This document shows, in pieces, positions 1 through 7,840 of a stretch of DNA of 64,000 nt. Within the stretch, counting starts at the first letter, position 1. Each line of letters begins with the position of its first letter. Source of the stretch: Desulfobacterales bacterium (GTDB lineage Bacteria; Desulfobacterota; Desulfobacteria; Desulfobacterales; Desulfosarcinaceae); contig JACRDD010000020.1 of NCBI GenBank assembly GCA_016218685.1, positions 1-64,000 of the forward strand, read 5' to 3'. The translations under genes were made by a program, and so were the position numbers. Under the pieces are notes generated by a model. That model was given only the letters and a program-made list of their open reading frames with translations, searched no databases and was not told the origin of the DNA.

Positions 1-158
1 GGCTTGCAGCCATCTTTTTGCGCCTTTTTTTCAAAGAACAAGAATCGAGTTTCAAAGCCGAATTGGGAGCTATATTTCGTTTCATCGGCTATAGACCGCT
101 TACTCTTGCGGCCTTGTGATTTGTTCAGGAACCTCTAATTAGCGAGATAGCCGTCATT

Positions 159-623
159 TTGACCGATAGAAAGGAGACAGTGTCCGTGGCCGAGAGCACC
201 AGTGGGGGGATCGTTTCCTCCTGCCTGCTCTCTTACCCGAATGCGTCTTCTTACTTTGTTGGCGGGGCCGTGCTTTATAGTTATCCCATTCGCACGAGTC
301 TGTTGAGATTTGACAAGGCCGAGCATGAGGCAATGGGGGGATGCCCGACGGAAATCATCAAGCGGCTTGCAGGCGCGCTGCAAGAGAAAACTGCCACGAC
401 ATGGGGGATCGGTGAGGGCGGGGCAGCTGGGCCAACCCCCAGCCATAACGGACATCCTCCGGGATTCACCGCTTTTGCAGTCATGGGTCCGTTGGAGTGC
501 GTTGCGACAATGGAGACGGGCAGCAATGATCGCATCGCCAACATGGCGGCTTTCGCCACGGGACTGCTCAAGCTTTTCCTGATAACCCTTCGAAAGCATC
601 ACCGCATCGAAATCTGGTCATGA
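159..623 (+). CDS. CinA C-terminal domain family protein (PncC-like nicotinamide-nucleotide amidase)
   Basis: The protein is a stand-alone CinA_C domain of about 154 residues. Family hallmarks are visible: AESTSGG near the N-terminus, a SYFVGGAVLYS segment and a WGIGEGGAAGPT segment matching the WGIGETGAAGPTG-type motif. Members deamidate nicotinamide mononucleotide to nicotinic acid mononucleotide in pyridine nucleotide salvage, in the cytoplasm. The start is unclear. The track uses a TTG with an AAAGGAG-like sequence downstream rather than upstream of it. The frame stays open back to about base 120 and encodes EPLISEIAVI, which looks like the helix that normally precedes the AES motif, with no ATG or GTG there. 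So the real start may be non-canonical or lost. A short terminator follows. The family call is good; activity is inferred. Confidence 0.72.
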   Translation: MTDRKETVSVAESTSGGIVSSCLLSYPNASSYFVGGAVLYSYPIRTSLLRFDKAEHEAMGGCPTEIIKRLAGALQEKTATTWGIGEGGAAGPTPSHNGHPPGFTAFAVMGPLECVATMETGSNDRIANMAAFATGLLKLFLITLRKHHRIEIWS

Positions 624-633
624 ACCTGGAGAA

Positions 634-660
634 ATGGCTACAGAGCCATCTTTTTTATTT
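634..660 (+). terminator. Intrinsic terminator after the CinA-like gene
   Basis: A six-base stem ATGGCT/AGCCAT with an ACAG loop is followed directly by CTTTTTT and a further T-rich run. It sits 11 bases after the stop of the CinA-like gene, on the same strand. Confidence 0.7.
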
Positions 661-814
661 CTTTTTACTCCTCCATAGCAGGTCGCTTTGAAGCAAATTG
701 GTAGAACTGTTAGCGCTTAAAGATCATAAAAGGCCATATAATATTGCTGTTTGCCCATCGATTTAGAGCCAACTTTGTCGCTCTGAGGCCAAATGGCAGA
801 TTATTCAGGAAGCC

Positions 815-2125
815 CTATTTACTCCCGTCCCGGGCTGCCAAGGCTTCCATGAAGGCGCCGATCTGCGCCTTCCACTGCGCTTCGGAGTAATCCCTTAAAT
901 CCACCATGTCCGAGACCAGTTGCATCATGGGCAGATCGCAATACTTGCCGAGCTCGCTCTTGATATGGGTCTGGCCGATGGTGGTGGCGCGGCACGACCG
1001 GCAGGCGTGGAACACCACGCCATCGATGGCGTAGTCTGCGATCAGGCCCAGCAGTTTTTCCACGGTGGGGTTGCCGCTGCGCGCCCGGGCCTTTTCGTGA
1101 TAGCGCGTGGCGCGCAAAAACGCCCGCCAGGCCAGGTAATCCACCGGATCCTGGATATGGGCCGGCACCTCCACCGGATCGAATCCGCGGTAGACATTTT
1201 CGATGGCAAACAGGGCGCCGAAGCTTTCGAAGTAGTTGAAGATCCACAGCGTGTGCCAGGGCGGCAAGCCACCGCCATAGAGAATGCGGTATTTTTCTTC
1301 GGCAATAACGCCGATCTTATGCTCGGCCTTGTACTTCACCTCGTCGTAGAGTTTCTGGTAGAAATCCACGGCCGTCTGCGTGCCGGTGTAGTAATGGCCG
1401 GCCACCATGATGCTGAAATGGTCCTGGGATGGCATGGGGCTGGGCACGGCCACGCGCAGCCGGTCGATGTCGTGCCACAACCGCCAGGCCTGGTCGCCCA
1501 GGCGGATGGCTTCCCACAAGCGTTCCTTGTCCATTTTCTGGTGGGTCTGCTTTTCCAGAAATTCGATCAAGCCCTGGAACTGGGCGCGCTGATAGCGGAT
1601 GTAATGGTCGCGTACCTGGTTCAAATCGGCCTGGGGCGGCGGCGCGACCACATCGATGCTGAAGGTGGGCACCTCCAGATAGCGGCTGGCGGCCTGGTAC
1701 CATTTGAAGCGCGGGTCGCACACCGCCGAGCTGCCCAACATCATGTCGGGCAAGGGCATGCCGCCGTCCGGGCTATTGTCCGGGATGCGGCCCAGCTCCT
1801 TGCGCAGGCTGTCGAACCCCAGGCCGATGCGCGCATAGCTGCACAGCACCTGGGAGTACCCGTCCGCCTCGGCCTTGAGCAGGAAGCGGTCCATGTCGCG
1901 CTTGGCCGCGCACAGCCCCGCGTAGTTTTCGGTGGGCAGGGGAACGATATCCATGGCCCGCAGGATCTCGTCGTAGTGGGACGCGACCATCATGTAGGCC
2001 ACTTTGCGGCCGTTCTGCTTGGCCTCGTGGGCGCTTTGGTAAATATTCTTGACCAACGGCCGCACTTCGCGCGCCGTATGGGTGCCTTTGACGGCCGTGG
2101 TTTTTGCTTGCCGGGTGGCGTCCAT
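815..2125 (-). CDS. 2-hydroxyacyl-CoA dehydratase / benzoyl-CoA reductase family, larger (BcrB-type) subunit
   Basis: This belongs to the HgdAB/BcrBC family, whose heterodimers bind [4Fe-4S] clusters and carry out radical dehydration of 2-hydroxyacyl-CoAs or ATP-driven reduction of aromatic acyl-CoA. Visible signs are an N-terminal TENYAG...AAKRD stretch, LCSYARIGLGF with a likely cluster cysteine, and the C-terminal HACRSCRATTIGQ motif. At about 436 residues it is close to BcrB in length. The first ATG of the ORF (2131) abuts the AAGGAA ribosome site. The second ATG (2125) has a 6-base spacing and is preferred. It lies 9-14 bases downstream of the smaller-subunit gene in a bicistronic unit. 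No dedicated activator gene is adjacent; the only activase in the window is at 51,652. Whether this is a dehydratase or a reductase cannot be told from sequence alone. Confidence 0.85.
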   Translation of the reverse strand: MDATRQAKTTAVKGTHTAREVRPLVKNIYQSAHEAKQNGRKVAYMMVASHYDEILRAMDIVPLPTENYAGLCAAKRDMDRFLLKAEADGYSQVLCSYARIGLGFDSLRKELGRIPDNSPDGGMPLPDMMLGSSAVCDPRFKWYQAASRYLEVPTFSIDVVAPPPQADLNQVRDHYIRYQRAQFQGLIEFLEKQTHQKMDKERLWEAIRLGDQAWRLWHDIDRLRVAVPSPMPSQDHFSIMVAGHYYTGTQTAVDFYQKLYDEVKYKAEHKIGVIAEEKYRILYGGGLPPWHTLWIFNYFESFGALFAIENVYRGFDPVEVPAHIQDPVDYLAWRAFLRATRYHEKARARSGNPTVEKLLGLIADYAIDGVVFHACRSCRATTIGQTHIKSELGKYCDLPMMQLVSDMVDLRDYSEAQWKAQIGAFMEALAARDGSK

Positions 2126-2139
2126 ATGCATTTCCTTTT

Positions 2140-3279
2140 CTACGCGATCATCTCCAGGAAGGCTTGAATCCGCGTCCGGAGCTGTCCGATGGTGGCCGTG
2201 GAGTAGTCATCTTCAATCATCAGCACCGGCAGTTTGTGTTTCAGCAGATACTCCTTCAGATCGGGCCCCTCCAGTTCGCAGGTGTCGCAATAGCGTACGA
2301 TGTAGAAAATAGCGCCCTGGGCCTTCCAGTCGGCAGCAAACCGCCGGATATAGCTGAAACGGTTTTCCAGATCCTCGGCCCGGGCGCCCACCTGTGGGGT
2401 CAGGCTGCGCGGGCAATGGGTGCCCAGGTATTTTTGCACGAGCCCGTCCAGGGGGTCATCGGTTTCCGGCACCGCTTCCCAGAAAAACCGCGTGCCGGTG
2501 CACAGGTCGTCCATCACCACATGGGCGCCGCACGCTTCCACCAATTGGATAAAGGCCACATCGTCGATTTCGTTGCCCCACAAGAAGATGCGCGGCAACC
2601 CGTCGGGAGCCGGCGCGGGCCGATTTTTGACCTCTTCGATGAAGGCTTGCACCAGGTCGATGTGTTCCGCGGCCGGAACACCCATGCCGGCCACCAGCAC
2701 CTGGGTAATCTCCGTTCCGCTGACACGCGGAGGGTCTTGCTTGCGAAGCTCGTACAGCTCCCGCAGCAGCGCCCCGCGGCGGTTATAGAGCCGGATGGAT
2801 TCCCGGAGCTTTTCGGTTTCCAGTTTTCGGCCGGAGAATTCTTCCAGGCAGGTCACGAAATAGCGCAACTCATTCTTATAAAATTCAGACGACGACGGCC
2901 CCAGCATGTGCGGCACATTGATGAAGTGGTTGAAGGGCGACGGCGTGTTGCTGCGCCAGATATGGTACATGCGCTCGATGGTGTCGCAACTGTGCGGCGC
3001 CACAAACCCGTCCAGAAATTCATACTGCCCCTTGAGCGCCATATTAAAGCAGCTCCGGGCAAACGGACAGGCCATGGGTTCGAGCAGGGCATCGGCTTCG
3101 TCAATGGGCTCGCTTTGGCTGCCCTGAATGCGGAAGGGAACCATGCCCAGGGCGGTGATGATCTCGTCGGGCACAAAGCAGCAGAAATAGCCGATGATCT
3201 TTTCGCCGGCCCGGCGCAGCTCCCGGGCGCGGCCGCCCCTGTTGGCGTAAATTGCTTCGATCTGTTGCACGATAGACAT
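2140..3279 (-). CDS. 2-hydroxyacyl-CoA dehydratase / benzoyl-CoA reductase family, smaller (BcrC/HgdB-type) subunit
   Basis: This 379-residue protein is the partner subunit of the gene directly downstream. HgdB- and BcrC-type subunits are also about 375-385 residues. Typical features are the N-terminal GYFCCFVPDEIITALGMVPFRI segment (shared dehydratase-fold start), MACPFARSCF and DTIERMYHIW in the first third, and the C-terminal FYIVRYCDTCELEGPDLK and PVLMIEDDYS motifs, including a conserved cysteine of the cluster site. A GAGG ribosome site precedes the ATG. Together with the larger subunit it would form a cytoplasmic, oxygen-sensitive Fe-S heterodimer that needs an ATP-dependent activase. 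An enoyl-CoA isomerase-like gene upstream on the same strand suggests channelling of the unsaturated acyl-CoA product. Confidence 0.85.
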   Translation of the reverse strand: MSIVQQIEAIYANRGGRARELRRAGEKIIGYFCCFVPDEIITALGMVPFRIQGSQSEPIDEADALLEPMACPFARSCFNMALKGQYEFLDGFVAPHSCDTIERMYHIWRSNTPSPFNHFINVPHMLGPSSSEFYKNELRYFVTCLEEFSGRKLETEKLRESIRLYNRRGALLRELYELRKQDPPRVSGTEITQVLVAGMGVPAAEHIDLVQAFIEEVKNRPAPAPDGLPRIFLWGNEIDDVAFIQLVEACGAHVVMDDLCTGTRFFWEAVPETDDPLDGLVQKYLGTHCPRSLTPQVGARAEDLENRFSYIRRFAADWKAQGAIFYIVRYCDTCELEGPDLKEYLLKHKLPVLMIEDDYSTATIGQLRTRIQAFLEMIA

Positions 3280-3342
3280 TCGCCCATCCTCTTTTGCGTT
3301 AATGAAAACCCCAAACCACGCGCCAAGGCAGTGCGCCGTCCC

Positions 3343-4053
3343 TCATACAAAGAAGCGCCCCGAATCGATAATCGGCGGATCTTCGTGCTCCAAGGCATAA
3401 ACGACATCCTTGTTTAGATCCGCCTTCATGGCGGCCACGGTCGAACGCTTCTTGTTCAGTGTTTTGGCAAAGCCCAGCGTCTCTGCCATCAGTGCTTCCA
3501 TGGGACAGGCCTTGGTGACGATCTGATGCGCCTGGCACTGCGTGGCCGTCAGCCGTTTGCCGGTCAGCACCATATCTTCGAGCGTGTGGCGGGGAATGGC
3601 TTTTTTCATTCCTGCGAGCATGCCCGGCAGAAAAGGAATCCCCAGATCGACCTCGGGGTAGCACAGATAGCCCCGATCCGAGCGCATGAATCGGAAATCG
3701 AAATAGCACGCCCAGATGGCGCCGCCGGCAAAGGCGTGGCCGGTAATGGCTGCAATCGTGGGCATCGGGAAAAGCAACACCCGCTTGAACATTGCCATCA
3801 TGGCCTCGATAAAGCCCTTGGCGGTGGCCTTGTCGTTCTTCTTAAACACCGGCAGCAGCCAGTCCAGATCGATCCCGTTGCTGAAAATTTTGTCATGGGC
3901 CGAGTTGATCACCAGCACATTTGCCTCGGTCTCGTTTTCGACGCGATCCAGGGCCTTCATTACCTGGGACAGAAACTCCGGGTTAAATCGATTTTCGCCT
4001 TCATTGAGTGTGACAACGGCCACCTGCTCGTCCATTTTAATTTCAATCGGCAT
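3343..4053 (-). CDS. Enoyl-CoA hydratase/isomerase family, probable delta3-delta2-enoyl-CoA isomerase
   Basis: This is a crotonase-fold protein of 236 residues. The CoA/oxyanion loop PTIAAITGHAFAGGAIWACYFD is clear. Only one of the two hydratase catalytic glutamates is apparent: PEVDLG keeps the second, but the position equivalent to GGGCE reads GGAIW. The DRGYLCYPEVDLGIP segment resembles plant-type delta3-delta2-enoyl-CoA isomerases, so a double-bond isomerase is likelier than a hydratase. The track starts 48 bases upstream, but the ATG at 4053 has a good AAGGGATA ribosome site and begins the domain with MPIEIKMDEQ. It is the first gene before the dehydratase pair on the same strand and may form one transcript with it (63-base gap). 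Confidence 0.82.
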   Translation of the reverse strand: MPIEIKMDEQVAVVTLNEGENRFNPEFLSQVMKALDRVENETEANVLVINSAHDKIFSNGIDLDWLLPVFKKNDKATAKGFIEAMMAMFKRVLLFPMPTIAAITGHAFAGGAIWACYFDFRFMRSDRGYLCYPEVDLGIPFLPGMLAGMKKAIPRHTLEDMVLTGKRLTATQCQAHQIVTKACPMEALMAETLGFAKTLNKKRSTVAAMKADLNKDVVYALEHEDPPIIDSGRFFV

Positions 4054-4132
4054 GATCTTATCCCTTTCGCGTGGGTTGATTGCTCTTTTGGTTATAGACA
4101 ATTGATCGAAAAAGAGGCATAGCCCGTTTCGG

Positions 4133-4175
4133 ACAAAAATAAAAGGGGCGCCGGAGGTATCCTCCGGCGCCCCTA
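4133..4175 (-). terminator. Intrinsic terminator of substrate-binding protein gene 1
   Basis: A perfect 14-bp stem, AGGGGCGCCGGAGG paired with CCTCCGGCGCCCCT around a 3-base loop, is followed on the minus strand by TTTTATTTTTG. It lies just after the stop of the minus-strand substrate-binding gene at 4194. Confidence 0.9.
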
Positions 4176-4193
4176 AAAAATCGATCCGCGGGA

Positions 4194-5195
4194 CTATTCG
4201 TAAATCTTCTCCGCGGTGGACAAAATATCGTAGGGGATCTGCACCTTGTACTTCTGGGCGGTCTTGGCGTTGATCACCAGCTTGCCTTTTTTGCTCTGTT
4301 TATACACCTGTTTGGGGGCTGCTCCGTTGAGGATCTCCAGCGCGGTTTCGGCGGCCATGGCCCCCATCGCCGGCTCGGAGGTCACGATGGCGAGCAGCGC
4401 ACCGGATTCCACTTCCGTTTCGGTGGCGGCGAATACCGGTTTTTTGGCATTTTCCACGGTCCAGGCAACCAGCTCCTGGCGGGTCATCTCCTTGCCGTCC
4501 TTGACGATGCGGCTGGTGTCGGCCAGGTAGATGAGGTCATACTGGAAGTCGGTCACCGCTTTTTGCCACTCCTCGAAGGTTTCGCAAAGGAACATATCCT
4601 TGTAGAGGACGCCAGCCTCCTTTTCGATAAACGGTGCCCGGCCGGTCAGGACATTTTTAACGCCCTGCATGGGGCCGCTGTTTTTGCTGATCAACCCCAC
4701 GGTTTTACCCCCGAACAACTTGTTGCCCAGGCGCCAGATGTCGGCGGCATACGAGGCGCGGATAACGCCGGTGACATTGTCCTTGGGCATGCCCAAATCG
4801 CTTGGAGCGCCGAAAACATAAGCAAACACGATCGGAATATCGTCGATGCGGGCGGCGACGAACTTCAGGGCATCGTCATCCAGGGCGATGACCACATCCG
4901 GTTTTTCCGCCCTCAGGTTGGCGATGGCAGTATCGCCTGCCTTGGTCTTGGCCTCGTCCGTGGTCATGTAAGTCATTTCCGCCCATTGGTAAACGGGTTT
5001 GATGCCCGACGCCTTGAAGGCCTCATCGATGCCCTTATAGAACAGATGATAACCGGTGGCCTCGTACCGCTCCTTGGCCACACCCGAAACGACCACGACC
5101 TTTTTGCCGCTCAGGTCGGCGGCCATGGCGCTGTCGCCAAAAAGAATCATCGTCAGAACACACGCCATCAAAAATGCCCATTTAGAAATTTTCAT
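4194..5195 (-). CDS. ABC-type substrate-binding protein, ABC_sub_bind (PF04392-like), paralog 1
   Basis: This is a 333-residue exported solute receptor with a Sec signal peptide (MKISKWAFLMACVLTMILF...AMAA). The mature part has the two-lobe layout of the ABC_sub_bind/TrpX-like family, with segments PDVVIALDDDALKFV, IPIVFAYVFGAP, NVTGVIRASY and LADTSRIVKDGKE. A strong AAGGGGGA ribosome site precedes the ATG. No permease or ATPase gene lies nearby, so it is an orphan receptor. It is closely similar to the proteins at 5450 and 15950: the tail YDILSTAEKIYE is identical in all three. A monocistronic unit is implied by its own terminator and the terminator of the next paralog upstream. The ligand is unknown. 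The location among acyl-CoA genes hints at an organic acid, but that is inference. Confidence 0.85.
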   Translation of the reverse strand: MKISKWAFLMACVLTMILFGDSAMAADLSGKKVVVVSGVAKERYEATGYHLFYKGIDEAFKASGIKPVYQWAEMTYMTTDEAKTKAGDTAIANLRAEKPDVVIALDDDALKFVAARIDDIPIVFAYVFGAPSDLGMPKDNVTGVIRASYAADIWRLGNKLFGGKTVGLISKNSGPMQGVKNVLTGRAPFIEKEAGVLYKDMFLCETFEEWQKAVTDFQYDLIYLADTSRIVKDGKEMTRQELVAWTVENAKKPVFAATETEVESGALLAIVTSEPAMGAMAAETALEILNGAAPKQVYKQSKKGKLVINAKTAQKYKVQIPYDILSTAEKIYE

Positions 5196-5353
5196 ACGTT
5201 GTCCCCCTTGTTAAAACGATAAATTATCGGATGTTCGTTGGATCGATCCGCTTTGCGCAATATGGTTCTTTAGATGGACGAAAAACTGAACAGCAACAAG
5301 TTCCATAGTTGTTCTCCCACCTTTACACTATCGCCAAATGAAAGGCAGACTTT

Positions 5354-5398
5354 AGAAAAAAACACCGCTCGCTCCGGGCCAAAGACCGGAGCGAGCGG
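5354..5398 (-). terminator. Intrinsic terminator of substrate-binding protein gene 2
   Basis: A 13-bp perfect stem, CCGCTCGCTCCGG/CCGGAGCGAGCGG, is followed on the minus strand by a TTTTTTTCT run. It lies about 50 bases after the stop of the gene at 5450, so paralogs 1 and 2 are separate units. Confidence 0.88.
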
Positions 5399-5449
5399 CG
5401 GATAATCGCGTTGCCCGTTATGGGCAAAGATAAACTATTTCGGTGGCGG

Positions 5450-6451
5450 CTATTCGTAAATCTTTTCGGCGGTGGACAAAATATCGTAGGGGATCTCCAC
5501 CTTGTACTTCTGGGCGGTCTTGGCGTTGATCAGCAGCTTGCCCTTCTTGCTCTGCTTATACACCTGGCTGGGGGGTGCGCCATTGAGGATCTCCAGGGAG
5601 GTCTCAGCGGTCAAGGCACCCATTGCCTTCTCGGAGGTCACGATGGAAAGCAACCCACCGGCTTCCACATCCGAATCCGCAGCAGCGATGACGGGGACCT
5701 TGGCGTTTTCCACTGTCCAACGCACCAGTTCCTGACGGGGCAACTCCTTGCCGTCTTTGACGATGCGGCTGGTGTCGGCCAGATACAAGAAGTCATATGG
5801 GAAGGCGGTTACCGCTTTTTCCCATTCCTGGAAGGTTTCGCAAAGAATCATATCCTTAAACAAAACCCCGGACTCTTTTTCCAGAAAAGGCGCACGGCCT
5901 TCGAGGACTTTTTTGATGCCTTCCATGGAGGTACTGCCTTTGCTGAGCATGCCCACCGTCTTGACCCCAAACAGTTTATTGGTCATACGCCAGATATCGG
6001 CGGCATAAGAAGTTCGGATGATGCCGGTGACATTGTCCTTGGGCATGCCCATGGCAGCTGGTGCTCCCCAGATGTAAGCGAATACAATGGGGATATCGTC
6101 GATCCTGGCGCCCACGAACTTCAAGGCATCATCCCCCAGTATGATGATCAGGTCCGGTTTCTCTGCCCTCGCCTTGGCGATGGCGGCATCACCCGCCTTG
6201 ATCTTTTCCTCGTCCGTGGGCAGGTAAGTCATTTCAGCCCATTTGTAAACAGGGGTAATTCCCGCCGGTTTGAAACCTTCATTGAGGCCGTCCATGACCA
6301 ACAGGTAGCCTGTCTCACCGGCCTTGGATTCATGCACGCTTGCTACCACCACGACTTTTTTACCGCTCAGATCGGCGGCAAAGGTGGCGTTGCCGATCAG
6401 GGCCACTGTCAGTGCACATGCCATCAAACATGCCATCTTGAAAAACTTCAT
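5450..6451 (-). CDS. ABC-type substrate-binding protein, ABC_sub_bind (PF04392-like), paralog 2
   Basis: This protein has the same length (333 residues) and architecture as paralog 1: a signal peptide (MKFFKMACLMACALTVALIGNATFAA) followed by a periplasmic two-lobe binding domain. Segments shared nearly unchanged include DDALKFVGARIDDIPIVFAY, KDNVTGIIRTSYAADIW and the C-terminal YDILSTAEKIYE. The ligand-facing stretches differ (SVHESKAGETGYLLVMDGL against the VAKERYEATGYHLFYKGI of paralog 1), so a tandem duplication with diverged specificity is plausible. A GGGGAG ribosome site precedes the ATG. No transporter membrane or ATPase component is adjacent. Confidence 0.85.
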   Translation of the reverse strand: MKFFKMACLMACALTVALIGNATFAADLSGKKVVVVASVHESKAGETGYLLVMDGLNEGFKPAGITPVYKWAEMTYLPTDEEKIKAGDAAIAKARAEKPDLIIILGDDALKFVGARIDDIPIVFAYIWGAPAAMGMPKDNVTGIIRTSYAADIWRMTNKLFGVKTVGMLSKGSTSMEGIKKVLEGRAPFLEKESGVLFKDMILCETFQEWEKAVTAFPYDFLYLADTSRIVKDGKELPRQELVRWTVENAKVPVIAAADSDVEAGGLLSIVTSEKAMGALTAETSLEILNGAPPSQVYKQSKKGKLLINAKTAQKYKVEIPYDILSTAEKIYE

Positions 6452-6604
6452 ACTCGCTCCCCTTTTTTAAAATTTAAGATCCGGATTCTCGATAACCCTG
6501 TTGCCCGCGAGACGGATGGGCAGAACCGACAGAAACCGGCACACGCCAAAAGCGTTTAGCCTTCGCATATCTGGTCCATTATATCGCCGGATAAAGGGAT
6601 AACT

Positions 6605-6652
6605 TTAAAAAAAGAACCGCCCGAACCGGGTGCAAGCACCGGGCTCGGACGG
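6605..6652 (-). terminator. Intrinsic terminator of the 3-hydroxyacyl-CoA dehydrogenase gene
   Basis: A long, slightly imperfect GC-rich hairpin (arms about CCGTCCGAGCCCGGTGC and GCACCCGGTTCGGGCGG on the minus strand) is followed by TTCTTTTTTTAAAG. It lies about 35 bases past the stop of the minus-strand gene at 6686. Confidence 0.82.
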
Positions 6653-6685
6653 CAGGTATAGTTCTGCCCGTTGGGGCTGGAGGCG

Positions 6686-7561
6686 TTATTTCTTTTTGGT
6701 GTAGTCGTACCAGCCTTTGCCGGTCTTCTCGCCGTATTCGCCCTTGACGTACTTTTCCACCAGGCTGGGGGGAGGCAACTGGGTGCGGTCGCCGGTGGCG
6801 CGGAAGGCTTCCATCATTGCGATGTAGCTCAGGTCGATACCGGTCAGGTCATTGAGGCGGAACGGGCCCATGGGGTGGCCGGCGCCGTAGACGCAAGCCT
6901 TGTCGATATCTTCCACGGAGGCCACGCCCATCTCGAGGATCCAATGGGCTTCGCGGCCGATAGCCCGGAAAATGCGGTTGAGCAGGAAGCCGTCCACCTC
7001 TTTTTTCAGGTGCACGGGCACCTTCTCGATCTTCTTGCACAGATCCATGGAGACCTGGATGGTTTCATCAGAGGTGTGGGGGCCTTGAACCACTTCCACC
7101 AGCTTCATCACCAGGGCCGGGTTGAAGAAGTGCAGGTTGCACACCTTGCCGGGACGCTTGGTGGCATCGGCGATCCGGGAGCTGACGATAAACGAGCTGT
7201 TGGTGGCCAGAATGGTGTGCGGCGGACACCATTGGTCCAGATTGGCGAACACTTTACGCTTGAGGTCCAGGATCTCCAGGATGGCTTCGATGACATAGTC
7301 GGCATCCTTGCAGGCTTCCTGCAGGTTGGACGAGAAGCTGATGTTGGCGCGAATCTGCTTGGCCTGGTCGGCGGTCATCTTGCCCTTTTCGACGCGGCCG
7401 GGCAGGTATTTGTCCACAAAAGCCTCGGCTTTTTTCAGGACATCTTCCTTGACATCCGTGCAGACCACTTTAAATCCAAAGATGGCGCATTGCAGGGAAA
7501 TTTGGTGCCCCATGTTGCCGGCGCCGACGACGACGATCTTTTTGACATCCTCGATCTTCAT
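6686..7561 (-). CDS. 3-hydroxyacyl-CoA (3-hydroxybutyryl-CoA) dehydrogenase
   Basis: This 291-residue NAD(P)-dependent enzyme oxidises (S)-3-hydroxyacyl-CoA to 3-oxoacyl-CoA, or the reverse, in beta-oxidation or butyrate-type pathways. The Rossmann motif VVVGAGNMGHQIS is at the very N-terminus. The catalytic histidine lies in NLHFFNPALVMKLVEVV, and the C-terminal helical domain contains VDGFLLNRIFRA, GHPMGPFRLNDLTGID and GKGWYDY. The track start is 54 bases too long. The ATG at 7561 has a near-perfect AAGGAGGAG ribosome site and starts directly before the nucleotide-binding strand. The gene is a single unit with its own terminator. It fits functionally with the crotonase-type and acetoacetyl-CoA synthetase genes in this window. 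Confidence 0.93.
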   Translation of the reverse strand: MKIEDVKKIVVVGAGNMGHQISLQCAIFGFKVVCTDVKEDVLKKAEAFVDKYLPGRVEKGKMTADQAKQIRANISFSSNLQEACKDADYVIEAILEILDLKRKVFANLDQWCPPHTILATNSSFIVSSRIADATKRPGKVCNLHFFNPALVMKLVEVVQGPHTSDETIQVSMDLCKKIEKVPVHLKKEVDGFLLNRIFRAIGREAHWILEMGVASVEDIDKACVYGAGHPMGPFRLNDLTGIDLSYIAMMEAFRATGDRTQLPPPSLVEKYVKGEYGEKTGKGWYDYTKKK

Positions 7562-7840
7562 TGAATCTCCTCCTTGAGTAATTTGATGGGGAAGGGCTGA
7601 GGTCCAGCCCAGCAAGTGGCCTGGGAAGGGCCGAAACCCGGACTTTCGCGGCCTGTCGTTGTTTCCCGAACCGAACGATTGCTCGGTTTCATAGCACCCT
7701 GGCGTGCCCAGGTCAAGGCGATCATTTTGACCTTAACTTTATCGATAACCAGGCAATAATATAGGAAGCGCTTAACAAAAGCAGCAAGTGTCAAGCTGTG
7801 TTCCTGCCAGCGGCAGATTTGAAATGAACGGGAAAAGCAT

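Noticed and set aside
2104-3417. 437-residue plus-strand ORF and the similar one at 920-2167
   Set aside because: Antisense of the dehydratase-family subunits.
5196-5340. Possible sigma54 element on the minus strand upstream of substrate-binding gene 1 (TGGAACTTGTTGC)
   Set aside because: GG and GC are eight and not ten bases apart, which breaks the -24/-12 spacing.
4194-6451. Direct DNA repeat between the two neighbouring genes
   Set aside because: The similarity is explained by paralogous coding sequences; no sharp repeat boundaries indicating a mobile or recombination unit.
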